In this document: positions 17,232 through 29,134 of the stretch, in pieces
Numbering within the stretch: the first letter of the stretch is position 1
Layout of the letters: each line of letters starts with the position of its first letter
Assembly (NCBI GenBank): GCA_963965975.1
Contig: OZ014419.1
Location: 1,798,001 to 1,862,000, forward strand
Source: Xestospongia bergquistia
Taxonomy: Eukaryota > Porifera > Demospongiae > Haplosclerida > Petrosiidae
Direction: 5' to 3'
Length of the DNA: 64,000 nucleotides
Notes under the pieces: generated by a model
Told to the model about the DNA's origin: nothing
Seen by the model: only the letters and a program-made list of their open reading frames with translations
Databases searched by the model: none
Translations under genes and position numbers: made by a program

Positions 17232-18276
17232 ATATTATTTTGCTGAACTAAGTATTAATATGTGCTGAACTTTTGTTAGTAGAATAGTAAACAACTCTTA
17301 GTTTGTGTAGTAATTGAAGTCTGCTATTACATTAACTATTGTATATAATATGTTATTGTCATTGTATATATAAGAACCATATGATAAGAAAAACAACTAT
17401 GACAATGTTGATACATAATGAGTGTTTACTTGTTTAATTTTGAAAATTCTGTTTAAGTAGTTATACATTATTTTGAGAATAGTTACATATCAACTATACA
17501 TGAATGTAGAGTAGTTAAATACTTGATATGTAGATACATATATACTGATACATCTAGGTAATATAATAACTGTTCATGTAAATTTAATGTTGTGTTTTCC
17601 TCTAATGTATTTTCTTTGTTAATAGACGTTAATGACTATAAATAAACAACAAAAATGTAAACAACACTGTAAATTGATTTGTATTCTGTGTGTACATACT
17701 ATTTAATGAACAATTCTTGTTGTAAGTCCCTTCAAAATGGACCTACAACATCCACTACAAATGCATTGTCTGATCCTTTTAGAAGTAGTAATGTTATATA
17801 CAATTCTACCTTCTTCAAAACAGACTTGAAATAAGATAAAACAATGTTGTTGTGTGTGAGTGTGTGTGTGCATATGTACCTCATCCAAACTACAGTGGAT
17901 CATGTGATAAAATATCTGACTACTGTTCAGAAGATCCTGTAATTTTTCTGACTGCCATCTCTTTGTAAAATATACTTCACCTTCAAGATCTCTTTGAACT
18001 TCTGTTACATTCATAAATTATTGTCAATGTATTTTTAAGTAATGGATTACTGTTGCTACAAGTACTTGCAGGCAGCTTTCCTAAAACAAAAATAAAGTTT
18101 GTTTTATTATTATAGCAATCATAACAGTATTAATATAATGTATTAGATGACAGGTTAAATTGCTATATGCACATGTCAATAATAATACACATGGAGTCAA
18201 TTTAACAAGTAAGTATGTACTATATTAAAGCCTTGAGTTGTTTTGTATAGTTCGGATTTATATGATGTACTTTATC
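17232..18276. other. R2-R3 spacer, first part: 3' flank and recurrent motif
   Basis: Non-coding. Holds copy 2 of the recurrent motif (17589-17637) and a short TG-rich run near 17850-17875. A 104-codon open frame on the minus strand (17703-18014) shows no recognisable domain, and its His/Thr-rich middle comes from the TG repeat. Confidence 0.5.
17589..17637 (+). repeat. Recurrent intergenic motif, copy 2
   Basis: Near-identical to copy 1 at 10891-10938, including TTTTCTTTGTTAATAG and GTTAATGACT. Confidence 0.75.
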
Positions 18277-18321
18277 ATGGAGTTACTTATTTCAATCATC
18301 TTATTGGCCTTTGTTTTAAAG
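18277..18321 (+). pseudogene. Relic signal-peptide exon with relic promoter
   Basis: ATGGAGTTACTTATTTCAATC and the following bases match the R4/R5 signal exons ([10 protein letters not shown] type), and the preceding 40 bp match the R5 promoter (TTTGTGTAGTTC, TTTATCATGG). One base is deleted and the donor GGTGA has become GATGT, so it cannot splice normally. No SRCR exon follows. Confidence 0.75.
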
Positions 18322-18940
18322 ATGTACACTCACTAAAAGTATACTGACTAATGTAACTTTGTTTTTATTCTGACCTTTCCTTCATATTAATGTAATGTCA
18401 TTGAAACGTGATAGTCTATTACTGAATGATTGTAGTATTTGAATAAGGAGAATGATCCCAGGATTAAATATCCATGCAAGAAACAGAAAATCCTATGACA
18501 TTATGGCTGGACTACAATATTTATGATATTGGATTTACTGCACTGTAGGTTGCTTCTTCATATAAGTTAATAAAATACTACACACATAAGTTTGTTACAT
18601 TTTGTGCCACAAACACTATATACAAATATTACAGGCACTACAGACACTGCAGATATATACTAAAGCATAATTTAAATACTGTGAACACCACAATACATAT
18701 GAAGAAGCAATCCCATTGCATCATTGGAGTTGTCATTATAATTGGAATGTAGGTCATCATGTGTTTAGTGATATGTCCACAATGTTACCCTTTAATTGAG
18801 CAAATGACAGAGAGACAAGAAGACTATCTACGGTTAGCCTGCTAAACTATATAACATGTATAGCTATCATTATTAAGTTACGTTTAATAAACTAGGCCTA
18901 ATCTAGACTTAGAATTTGGTATCAATAATTTAGTCTGCTT

Positions 18941-19010
18941 TTCTTTGCTATGTCTGTTAGTGCTACAATACTATGTGTGGAGTAATCATCACAACGATTA
19001 TAAAACACAG
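18941..19010 (+). pseudogene. Relic of a subfamily A transmembrane exon
   Basis: TTAGTGCTACAATACTATGT and the run that follows match the TM coding stretch of R1-R3 (residues like SATILCVIII), but the frame is disrupted. It is an isolated fragment. Confidence 0.6.
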
Positions 19011-19985
19011 TAAGTTATGTTAGTACCATATTAATTTATATGCACTATATACTACCATATTTCCCCTCCAAGAATACATCAATAAGCCAATAGTGGATTC
19101 TCTGCACGGATGACATAACCCAATAGTAAAATCATTGTAAAAACCATTGGAAAGAATTTGAAAAACAACAGTTGAAATAAGAATCATTTTCCTGTGATAT
19201 CTACAGTCATTTATACAAAATGCACCAGTACATTATTAGTTTAGTCTTTATATATATATTACTGTTTGACTGTTCAAACTACATCCTTCAAACAGTCAGT
19301 TATGACAACCAGCTATATCATGATATTTATTTTACTACATACATATACACATACCACTTTCAACTGGAAATCCCTTTTGCATGGCAGTGCTACAATATAT
19401 AAGAATATTTTCTCTTACAACTATATTTCATTAACATGAAAAGAAATCTGTAACATACCTCAATTCTTGTTATAATCTCCATTACATGGTGTGTAATTTT
19501 AACACATCAATTTGTTATTTCAAATTCATTTCATTTATTAGTTATGTAGTGGTGAAAAGGATATCTAAACAGATCTACAGTGTACACACATAATGGCTTC
19601 CTCAGTTTTAATTATCTAGAATAATTATTAATAACATTGTACAAGTAAGCATCAATAATTATATAACATGGATTCTATTAAAATTAAATTTCATGTATGG
19701 AATACGAGATAGTTAGTTAATATATGCTAGTACATTAACTATACAAACATTACATCTTATGGTGTTTCTCAGTAAGTACTTGCATTATAGCTACTTTTAG
19801 TGTGCCTATATATACTCATCTCTAGTAAATCCATGTGTTTTCCAAAACTCAGTAAATATACTGAACAACCTACTAATATATAGTATGATATACAGTCATA
19901 CTCATGTATGAAACTCATATAACAAATTCATATATTATAAAGCATCCTATATTTATTCATTAGTTGATGTTACCTTTTATAATTA

Positions 19986-20520
19986 ATCATGTTCTAATAA
20001 TATTCTATCTTTCTCCTCTACTTTCATCTATGCTGCTAGTAATGGTCTTCTTACATCATCAGAAATAACAAATGGAAAAAGATTTCAGTCTAGGAAGAAA
20101 CACAACTCTAATAGTTAATAGACAACAATTAACAGCAATCAATGAAATAAAGGAATCTTCTAGTAATAGATAGTATCAATGGTGGAGTTTTGACAGGATT
20201 GTTCTTCATTGGTTTTGTTACTGCCATCCTGTGTATAATGATTGTTATGACATTTATGTGAGTTTAAACAGTGTACAGTTGTAGTTTTCTTGCTTGTATT
20301 AGGTAGCATTATTGTTGATATATTTTCATGTCTAAACATCAAGTTTTAATGATTAATTTGTATTTCATCTCATCACTTCTATAGTATGTGTTTTAAAATT
20401 AAGAAAGACAAAGGACACTCCTACAAAAGAAGAGGATGTACATTATGATACTAAGGCAGGATCTGTATCTTTGTCTCAGAAAGCATCACTGAGTTCATCT
20501 CAAGAACAACAAGAAATTTT
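19986..20520 (+). pseudogene. Relic of juxtamembrane, TM and tail exons (subfamily A)
   Basis: 19986-20140 matches the juxtamembrane module (ATGTTCTAATAATATTCT, GATTTCAGTCTAGGAAG, GTTAATAGACAACAATTAAC). 20186-20258 matches the TM exon with a donor-like GTGAG, and 20384-20515 matches the start of the tail exon (TTTTAAAATTAAGAAAGACA). Frameshifts and in-frame stops are present. With 18277-18321 and 18941-19010 it marks at least one lost receptor between R2 and R3. Confidence 0.8.
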
Positions 20521-20633
20521 TCTAAAGTTTGTATGCATAATCTGTCATCTGTGTTTATTATTATTGTTGCTATTTTATAAAAACATCCCTTTATAATATG
20601 TAAACTCTTTCTCATTGTTCCAATGACTTTATT

Positions 20634-20671
20634 CATTCAGTTAATACTAATTTGTTAGTATTAACTGAATG
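20634..20671. repeat. Perfect 17-bp stem-loop
   Basis: CATTCAGTTAATACTAA, loop TTTG, then the exact reverse complement TTAGTATTAACTGAATG. It lies just after the receptor relic. Confidence 0.85.
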
Positions 20672-21064
20672 TTAGTATTATATTACATAGTAAATCAAAT
20701 TTAGAACATAGTTAAGAAGTCTTCAAACAAGTAGATCTAGATCAGTTCTGAATATATACACTTGACTTGTCTATTATACTATCAACAAATTGACATAAAC
20801 AAAACTAAATATCATCATTACTATCTTGTATTATATATAATAACTTGTATATATTTGCTTTACATCTTCCCAAATCATTATAAATTTAAAAGAGATAGAT
20901 TACTGTTGATACAAGTGTCACTTGTTTATCTGACTTATTCTCCAAATCACATTTCATACACTCTATTGAATATTTTATAAAAGTCACAACATAGTTCTAT
21001 TTAAAGATAAGCTAATAATCAGTCATTGTGTAGGTCACAATTGCTATATCTGCTGTATAGGATC

Positions 21065-24000
21065 ATGATATTGCTTATTTCAGTTATCATAGTTATTTTC
21101 ATTTCTGAAGGTAATCTAAAAAATGACTATACTTATTATCATTAGACATCTTTCCTTTAGGTAAATGTAATGAAAACTTTATGTGTGAACATGGATCTTT
21201 AAGGCTAGAAGGTGGAGTTGCTAGTAACAAAGGACAATTGGAGATTTGTATAAACAATATGTGGGGCACAATATGCAATGACTCTTTTGACAATAATGCT
21301 GCCAAAGTAGCCTGTACTCAAATGGGATATGAAATTGATGAAGGACAAAGTAGGAAAAGAAAATAAACTCATTTTTTGGTCATAATCTATTACAAAGATG
21401 TGACATTTCATTCAAGGAGTACTAGTAGTACTAGTAGACAAATATGGCTGAGCTATCTCCACTGTAGTGGTACTGAGAGCACTCTTTTAGAGTGTCCAAG
21501 AGCAAATGACATTGGCTACACTAATTGCTCTCTATCACAAGATGTTGATGTGGATTGTCCAGGTAGATCCCAATACATTTCATGATATAGATAAAATATA
21601 CATTAATATTTTCAGCCAACAACTGTACACAAGGTGATGTTCGTCTCACTGATGGACTGGTACCAAATGAAGGAACAGTTGAAGTGTGTGATAATGGAGC
21701 TTGGACTTCTGTGTGTGATAGTTATTGGGGCTATCAAGAAGCATTCGTAGTTTGTAGACAGTTACGTCTTCCAGCAACAGGTAATAATAACAATAACAAT
21801 AATAATAATATATATTACTTGATGTTTGGTGTATATAGGTGCAGAGTATTTATCATTTAACTACTTTGGTACTGGACATGGAATACCAACACTAACTGAC
21901 TGGAGATGTATTGGAAATGAAAAGAAATTACTGGATTGTACCTATGATAATTCCACTTGTTTCTCTTCAGTAGCTAGTAGTTACCACAGAGCTGGTGTCA
22001 GATGTATTGGAGATTTAGTAATAGGTATTTAATTCTCTTTTCTGGTCTGACAGAGAAAGTTATGAATAGATCTAGACAACTGTGCAACTGGTACTCCACG
22101 TCTTGTTGGACCTAATGGTACTAATGATGTTGAGGGCAGAGTTGAGTACTGTAGTAATGGAATATGGGGAACTGTATCCAGTACTGGGTTTGATGTAAAT
22201 GATGGAAAAGTTGTATGTAGAGAATTTAACTTTACACATCCACGTATGTGACTATAACAATATATGCAAAATGTAATCTTAATTATTATTAGGTGTGTTA
22301 ATATTCCCAAATGGTCACTTTGGTCAAGGATCAGGTCCTGTAATATTTAATTCTCTTGAGTGTGTTGGAAATGAGTCTATTTTAGCTAATTGTAGTTTTA
22401 ATTTAACTTCATACACTTCATCTCACTCATCTGATGTTGGAATTAGATGTATGAATGAGGGTATGTAATATAGGTATACGTAGCTACAACTAACTAACAT
22501 GTTGTACATATAATTAGTGCCCAGTATTAACTGTACTCATGGTGACATTAGATTAGTAAATGATTCCACTTCACATGAAGGAAGAGTAGAAATATGTCTC
22601 AATGGAGAATGGGGAACTGTCTGTGATTACTCTTGGGACAGGAGAGATGCTCAAGTTGTCTGTAGACAACTGGGATATGTCCCAACATGTAAACTAGTAT
22701 TCATTAGTATATAAATAATATTAACTGTGGATATTATAGGGGCATCATTTTATACATCATCACAATTTGGAGATGGAGACTTACAACAACTTATTTGGAA
22801 TGTCCAATGTAGTGGTTCAGAGACGTCTCTACTGTATTGTAGTTATCAATATGATCCTAGTTCATCCTGTTATTATGGTCATACTGCTGGAGTTAGATGT
22901 TATAGTAAGGTAATGTTAATACAGTGATCTAGATATTTTTTTAATTCAGACTCTACAAACTGTACTGAAGGAGATATCAGATTTGTTGGAGGAAATACTT
23001 CAAATGAAGGTGATATACAAATATGTAGAAATGGAGTGTGGGGATTTATATGTAGTGATGACTGGGACTACCCAGACAGTATCGTTGTATGTAGACAACA
23101 TGATTATCATAATAACAGTACTTGTAAGTTAATACATGTATATCACTTTATAATAGTATTCAATAATTCAGGGCATGCTTATAGTCAGTCTTCATTCTTT
23201 GGAGGAAGTCAAGACATTGCACCAATAGTATGGAAAAGATTTAACTGTGTAGATAATGAGACATCTTTAACTGAATGCTCAAACTACACCTATGGATACA
23301 ATAGTACATGTACTAAGACTGCAGGAATCTATTGTTCAGGTAAACCAATTAATCACAATTATCAGTATTTTATTAACTTATATCTACAGATGTAGTCAAC
23401 TGTACTAATTGGTCAGTTCATTTAGTGGATGGAGAAAGTGATAATGAAGGCAAAGTTGAGATATGTATAGATGGAATATGGATGACAACACCTGTATCCA
23501 GTTGGTCTTATAGTAATGCTCAAGTTCTATGCAAACAACTTGGATATAATGATGCTTGTAAGGTCAATGTTATAACAACTAAATGAATATCATATAACTA
23601 TAGGGTCAGTTGCTATCACAGATATAGTTTGGACCAACAATACAAGAATTGGTTATCATTTTAATTGTACAGGAAATGAAACATCTTTGTACAATTGTTC
23701 AAATAACAAAATACTTAAGCCTTCTTATTTAAACTCCTGGTATCACAAAATGAGAGCAGGTGTGGAATGTCAGAATGAAACACAGTCTGGTATGACATAT
23801 TAGCTATAATAAAATAGTTGTACTGTTTGTACATTGATAGAACCATGTTCTAATATTAAAAATATTCGTTTGTCTAATGGAAGTCAATTAAATGGTAGTG
23901 AGGGTAGAGTTGAGATATGTCTTGATGGATACTGGGGTAGTGTGTGTAGTAATGGATGGGATGAACAAGATGCTCTAGTAACATGTAGACAAGCTGGATA

Positions 24001-26731
24001 TCGGACATTAAGTGAGGAATTCACTAGTTAATAAAGTGACCATTACCTTCTATAGTTAATGAAGTGACCATTACATTCTATACATATAGGAGCTATTCCA
24101 ATGTATGGTGCATTCTTTGGAAGAGGAGTTGGACCAGTTCATATGACATCTGTTGGTTGTCATGGCAATGAAAACAATCTAACTGAGTGCTCTTATATGA
24201 GTGGTATAGGAGTAAATAATTGTTATCATGGTAAAGATGTAGGAGTCATCTGTTTAGGTAAAGAGTAAGAGAGTCATTGTAATATATTTCCTCTAAAACA
24301 ATAGATACTGTTAATTTCTATAATGTCACTATATCATTGAGTTCAAACCAGTCCTCTGTAACTATTGGTAGTAATGTGACACTTCATTGTAATTTCTCTC
24401 CAAGTCCTCCTATTAACACTACTTATCAATGGAGGACCACTGTGTCAGGAGTTACATTATCACAACCTATTTCTGCTTATCCAAATGTGACATTAACTAT
24501 TCCTACAGGACATACGCAACAAGGGAATTACTACTGTATTGTTAAATATAATGGAGCAACATTAGGAATAGGACATACTCAAATTTCTGTAAAAGGTAAT
24601 ATAACATAGCCATTTTCTTTATAATTATTATTAATTAGATCTTCTTACTCCTGTTGACAAAAAAGTAAAATCTTCTACTATTGGATCTAATGTCAACCTC
24701 ACAGTTGATATAACTGATAGTTTTATTACTGACTATCTTCGTGAACTCAACTGGTATCATAATGATCAACAGATTGTTAATACCTTCAACAAGTACAGTA
24801 TTACTAATGATAATAAGACACTGTTTATTACTAATATTACTAAAGAAGATGTAGGAGAATACTCTGTTAAATTTGATGGTCTCAGACTGTATCGCTACAA
24901 TAGAGACTGTGAACAGAAAGTCGTACAACTTTTAAGACACTATCCAGTATTGAGTCCTACTGTGTTCTATGTCTCTGTTGAGGGTAAGCTAGGACACTTT
25001 GTATAACTAGTATAAACTTGTTATTAATTTAGGAGATGTAGATGATATTATAAACTCAACTAAATGTTCAGCTTCTACTTATCCTGTCACTGGCTTTAAT
25101 AAGACAACTCAGAAAGCTATAGTCATTAGTTTTCTTAATGAAGACAAACAATACAGTAATGAGGCACAAGTATTTTGGTATCATGATGGTAGTAGGGTCA
25201 ACTCAGGAATGACCAGTAGTCACTTGGGGTTATATTCTGAACCATATTATAGTTTGAGTATTAACAATCCTACTGTGTTACACTCTGGATATTATGAGTC
25301 TCAACTAACTGTTACATCTTCAACAGTACTGTCATTATTGAGTTGTGGTAACTCATATCAAAACTTCCTGACTTCTTCCAATTATCTTAATTTATCAACT
25401 ATTGTCATAGATTCTATAGTACAAAGACTGGAATACTATGGTTAGTAATAATACAACTAAATATAACATTATGATTAAATGTTTATTATAGAAACTCCAT
25501 CAGTAAACTTGACAACAGATAAAACCAGTTTTAACTCAACATCTAATGCTGAGTTAGTCTGTTCTGTTAGTGGTGGTTATCCTCTATATTATAACATTAC
25601 ATTGATGAAGAATGGACTGTCTATTGCTAACACTATTGGATCATCTCAATTAGTCTATAATACTGAGGAAGATCAAACTGGTAGTAAATATGGAGTGTAT
25701 AAGTGTATAGTCAATAATACAGTCATTGAGATTGTATCAAGTGTATATCTGAAGGAAGAAGGTTAAATATTTCATAATGATAATTATTTTAATATTCCAT
25801 CTTTAGCTAAACTATCTCTGTATTTACAAGCTGACAGTTGTCATCAATGGAATGTAAGAAATTAGAATGAAAGATTAGTCTCAATATTTTCATCACCTTA
25901 GGATCTTCAAATTCCAGCAATAGAGGTTGCTATAAAGGAACATGCTCAAAACTTCTGTAGTTGTTCATTAGTTAATAGTTCCTTTAATGACAGTAGTCTA
26001 TCATGTTCTAATAATATTCTGACTTTCTTCACTACTTTCACATATTCTTCTAGTAATGGTCTCCTTACAGCATCAGAAGTTATTGAACAACTGGAGAGAG
26101 ATTTCAGTCAAGGAAGGAATACAACTTTAATAGTTAATGGACAAATATTGACACCAATTAGTAGCACTGTGGAAAATTTATGTGATGATAAAGGTGGAGC
26201 TTTGGCAGGACTGTTCTTTGCTGGGTTCATTAGTGCTACAATACTATATGGAATAATCATTATTATAATCATGTTAGTATAGATTGTCATTATGAATAAG
26301 TGATCATACATATTTAATTCTTTTGTAGTGTTGTGTTTCTAAAATCAAGAAAGTCAAAAATATCAAAGACTCTGGGACTACAACATAAAGTACAATATAC
26401 CACTAAGCCATCAGCTGTCACTATAGCTAGTAGTAAACCATCTAATCAGAAACAACCAAACAAAACATCAGGTAATACTATTTATAATCAATCTTCCAGA
26501 CCTAGATCAACAAGCACGGCTCAAACAAAGCCCAGAGTACCTACTACTACTAGACAGGTAAAATCCATTGGTACTACAGCTATCGCTGCCAGCAAGAAAC
26601 CTAAAGAAATACCATGTACTTATGAAACAATGACAGCTATTAATGAACCAAAAGAAACACCACATATTGATTATGAAGCAATGACATCATCATTTGATGA
26701 TATTGATACTTATGAAGGACTTTACAGTTAA
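21065..26731 (+). CDS. R3: SRCR x7 - Ig x4 transmembrane receptor (subfamily A)
   Basis: Complete gene, 22 exons, 1,530 aa. Exons: 21065-21110, 21161-21349, 21398-21562, 21616-21780, 21839-22024, 22076-22243, 22293-22460, 22518-22688, 22740-22904, 22950-23123, 23172-23339, 23390-23557, 23604-23789, 23841-24011, 24090-24257, 24305-24595, 24639-24983, 25033-25440, 25492-25761, 25807-25853, 25902-26272, 26329-26731. Signal peptide [19 protein letters not shown]1-7 to about aa 819; Ig1-4 to about 1257; juxtamembrane and TM to about 1396; tail to 1530. It is the most divergent array member in the SRCR region (for example the SRCR1 second half). The tail has three tyrosine motifs: YETM, YEAM and YEGL. 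The last two are spaced nine residues apart (ITAM-like with Met in place of Leu/Ile); YxxM is the classical PI3-kinase p85 SH2 target. A TATAAAA run at 20974-20982 may serve as promoter. Confidence 0.88.
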
Positions 26732-26843
26732 ACACTACTACTCTTGTACTAAGTGTTAATACATGTTATAATTTTATAATTGATTAGTAGGGTAGTCAAC
26801 TTATTATTTCACTTTTAATTTATGTAGTAATTGGTGTTTTTGT

Positions 26844-26849
26844 AATAAA
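26844..26849 (+). terminator. Poly(A) signal candidate of R3
   Basis: AATAAA 113 bp after the R3 stop codon. The same 3' flank is copied at 35047-35290, which has its own AATAAA. Confidence 0.5.
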
Positions 26850-27194
26850 ATTATGTGATTTATATTAACTTTATTGTATACAGTATGTTATCACAATTGT
26901 ATACATAATATTATACCATATTCAAGTAAAACTACTAAGAACAAAGTGATAGTATATTGTTGTTCCAATAAGTCCTCTTAGATGCCAATCAATACTATTT
27001 ATGAAATGTTGAGCATTGACTTTAACACACATATAGTAAAATCCAAGTTTCAGTTTTTATAAACTCCAAAGTGTCCATCAAAAAGTGTATTTGTGTTTGT
27101 TCTAAAGCTAAAATAACTGCTATATCGGAAGGAAGTTGTTATTTTTAAGGAATACTTATATTGCAATACTTCAAGAACAGATACATATGTGACC

Positions 27195-27417
27195 TGATTT
27201 ACAAAAAGGGACCACTTCTGTCAAAACATTTGTGACCTGATTTGTGATAAAAAAACAATGTTAAAACATATTAAAAACAGTTTGCATACATATAGAATAG
27301 TTATGCATATATAACAACTGTATGTATACAAAACTGTTTTTTGATATGTTTGAACAGGTGATTTTTCACAAATCAGGTCACATATGTTTTGACAGAAGTG
27401 GTCCCTTTTTGCAAATC
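27195..27417. repeat. Foldback element with arms of about 100 bp
   Basis: The left arm contains AAAAAGGGACCACTTCTGTC and TGACCTGATTTGTGA; the right arm contains TCACAAATCAGGTCA and GACAGAAGTGGTCCCTTTTT. The arms are near-perfect complements around a short AT-rich centre. No coding capacity, so it is MITE-like. Confidence 0.85.
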
Positions 27418-27510
27418 ATCAATTGCTGAGAATACAAAGTGACAATTCTAACATACTTGATGAGTAATTATATAGTTTGTAGACTGTTGATCCTTCAAAC
27501 TTAAAGGTTA

Positions 27511-27552
27511 TACTTTCCTCTAATGTTTTTCTTTGTTAATAGAGTTTAATGA
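27511..27552 (+). repeat. Recurrent intergenic motif, copy 3
   Basis: CCTCTAATG, TTTCTTTGTTAATAG and TTTAATGACTGTAAAC match copies 1 and 2. Confidence 0.65.
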
Positions 27553-27649
27553 CTGTAAACAAACAATCAAGAATCTGTTAAAAAGACAGTAAATTGATCT
27601 GTATGTAACATGCAAACTTACACTAATTTGATGGCATTTTAACAGAAGG

Positions 27650-27915
27650 AACAATCCTTGCTGAAACTGGTAGTTATTCTTTACAAAATAGACATAATCT
27701 AAACACCTCAACTCCTTTAGTATGGAAAGTCCATTTCTGTCTTCTTCTAACCAGACCCAATGTTAATTATTATATGTACAAAGTAGTATTGTGTTTTCAT
27801 TACAGCTTGTATTGTGTTTCTATAATAGTGTACTGTATTGTTGTACATAACTAAGAGTGACATCAATTTCTACAATTATATTGTACAAAATGCTATTTAT
27901 TTTCCTAATTTCAGT
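27650..27915. repeat. Duplicated spacer block (second copy 35330-35610)
   Basis: Shared strings include GAAGGAACAATCCTTGCTG, CACCTCAACTCCTTTAG and ATAACTAAGAGTGACATCAA. The block precedes R4 here and R5 at the second copy, which shows that the R3-R4 spacer was duplicated with its neighbours. Confidence 0.75.
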
Positions 27916-27934
27916 AATGGACTATAATTTATCA

Positions 27935-27990
27935 CTTGATGTTTGGTATATATAGGGTAAACAGTCTTTATCATCTAACTACTTTTTCTT
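27935..27990 (+). pseudogene. Relic of intron end and start of SRCR2 second exon
   Basis: TTGATGTTTGGTATATATAG and then CAGTCTTTATCATCTAACTA match the acceptor and first bases of the SRCR2 second exon in R1, R4 and R6. The match stops after about 25 coding bases. Confidence 0.6.
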
Positions 27991-28001
27991 GTTGTTTTTT
28001 G

Positions 28002-28041
28002 TAGTCATTAACCACTATTAACAAAGAAAACACATCAGTGG
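28002..28041 (-). repeat. Recurrent intergenic motif, copy 4 (inverted)
   Basis: Reverse complement contains TTTTCTTTGTTAATAG followed by TGGTTAATGACTAC, as in copies 1-3. Confidence 0.65.
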
Positions 28042-28184
28042 ACATTAATGTTTAATGTATCAAGTGTCTACATATTTAACTATATCATACACGTACATTA
28101 TGTATGTATGCATTATCACATTGTATTCTCAGTAGTTGATATTTATCTGTTCTTATAGTACTGCAATAAGTGCTCCTTATACAG

Positions 28185-28341
28185 GTAATAACATGATAAC
28201 AATTATCTGCTCCTATACCACTGATCATGATATAAGAGCATTGATGTCCTCATTGCCATGACAACCAACATATGTCATATGAACTGATCCAATACCCCTC
28301 CCAAACAATGCATCATGCACTGGAATAATTCCTATATATAG
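28185..28341 (-). pseudogene. Antisense relic of SRCR7 second exon
   Basis: Reverse complement begins at an acceptor-like CTATATATAGG and reads AATTATTCCAGTGCATGATG, then strings matching GGACCAGTTCATATGACAT and GGTATAGGAG of the SRCR7 second exon. It is frame-disrupted. A second inverted copy lies at 37752-37898. Confidence 0.75.
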
Positions 28342-28689
28342 AATGTAAGAGTATAATAGTAAATGCAATGTTGCTGATTACATGTTATATGATATAAGTA
28401 GTATTATATTCTCATTATAACTAGTATTATGTTTCTATAATAGGGTGTTGTATTGTCATATAATAACTAAAAGTTACATCAATTTACCCTATTATGCTAC
28501 ATGTATAAAATGATATTAAACTGGATAGTTTCCTTAATAATATTATAGATGATGACATTAGCAATCATAACAAAATGTAATATAATAGTATTAAATTTAT
28601 ATTATGTACATGCTAACAATAAACTAATGGAATAATGATACATTTGTATTATTCATTTGTGTTTGTCTAATTCCCACACGTTTTCATTT

Positions 28690-28805
28690 ACATAAAATAT
28701 CTTTAGTCCGACAATTTAAAAAAAGACAATATATCTACTAGTAAGTGCTATATAAACAGTTTGAGTTACTTTGTGTAGTTCATGTTAATATCATGTATTT
28801 TATCA
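28690..28805 (+). promoter_or_regulatory. R4 promoter block, separated from its ATG
   Basis: Closely matches the R5 promoter (38231-38334), including the TATATAAA box (28749-28756). In R5 the block runs straight into the ATG; here it is cut off by a 330-bp insertion. Confidence 0.7.
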
Positions 28806-29131
28806 ATAGTCATTAGTGCATGTGGGTGCTTTTGCACCCAGTTATGAGCATAGTGCACCCAGTGCCACCCATGACCAAGAGAACTCACTACTCAGAATAA
28901 GTCTTTAGCACACTTTCCAATTGATACTAATTGCCCTCTGCCTCTCTAAAGAGTAAAATATACCTCTAACTTTCAGTTAGTTACTTACAAGACAAATTGG
29001 GACCTCAATTAGAAATAATTAATTAATAATTAACATTAATAATAAAGTCACGTGACAAGTCAATTGAAAATAATTATAATAATTCATATGTTTGAAGCCA
29101 CACATGATCGATCCACTCTAGGACGCCCCTG
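28806..29131. mobile_element. Insertion of about 330 bp between R4 promoter and start codon
   Basis: Comparison with R5 gives exact edges: ...TTTTATCA | insert | ATCATGGAG. ATCA is repeated at both edges (28802-28805 and 29132-29135), consistent with a 4-bp target duplication. The insert contains a hairpin GGGTGC-TTTT-GCACCC (28824-28839) and ends with CGCCCCTG. Its two ends are not clear inverted repeats, so the class is unresolved (truncated DNA element or SINE-like). Confidence 0.65.
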
Positions 29132-29134
29132 ATC

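Noticed and set aside
17703-18014. Minus-strand open frame of 104 codons, vaguely like a channel ectodomain (EVYFTKRWQSEKL)
   Set aside because: No conserved cysteines or membrane segments, part of it is encoded by a TG microsatellite, and no splice-linked exons were found.
19220-20980. Short open frames 19220-19402 and 20762-20980 as possible peptides
   Set aside because: Low-complexity, no splice partners, no homology to anything in the window.
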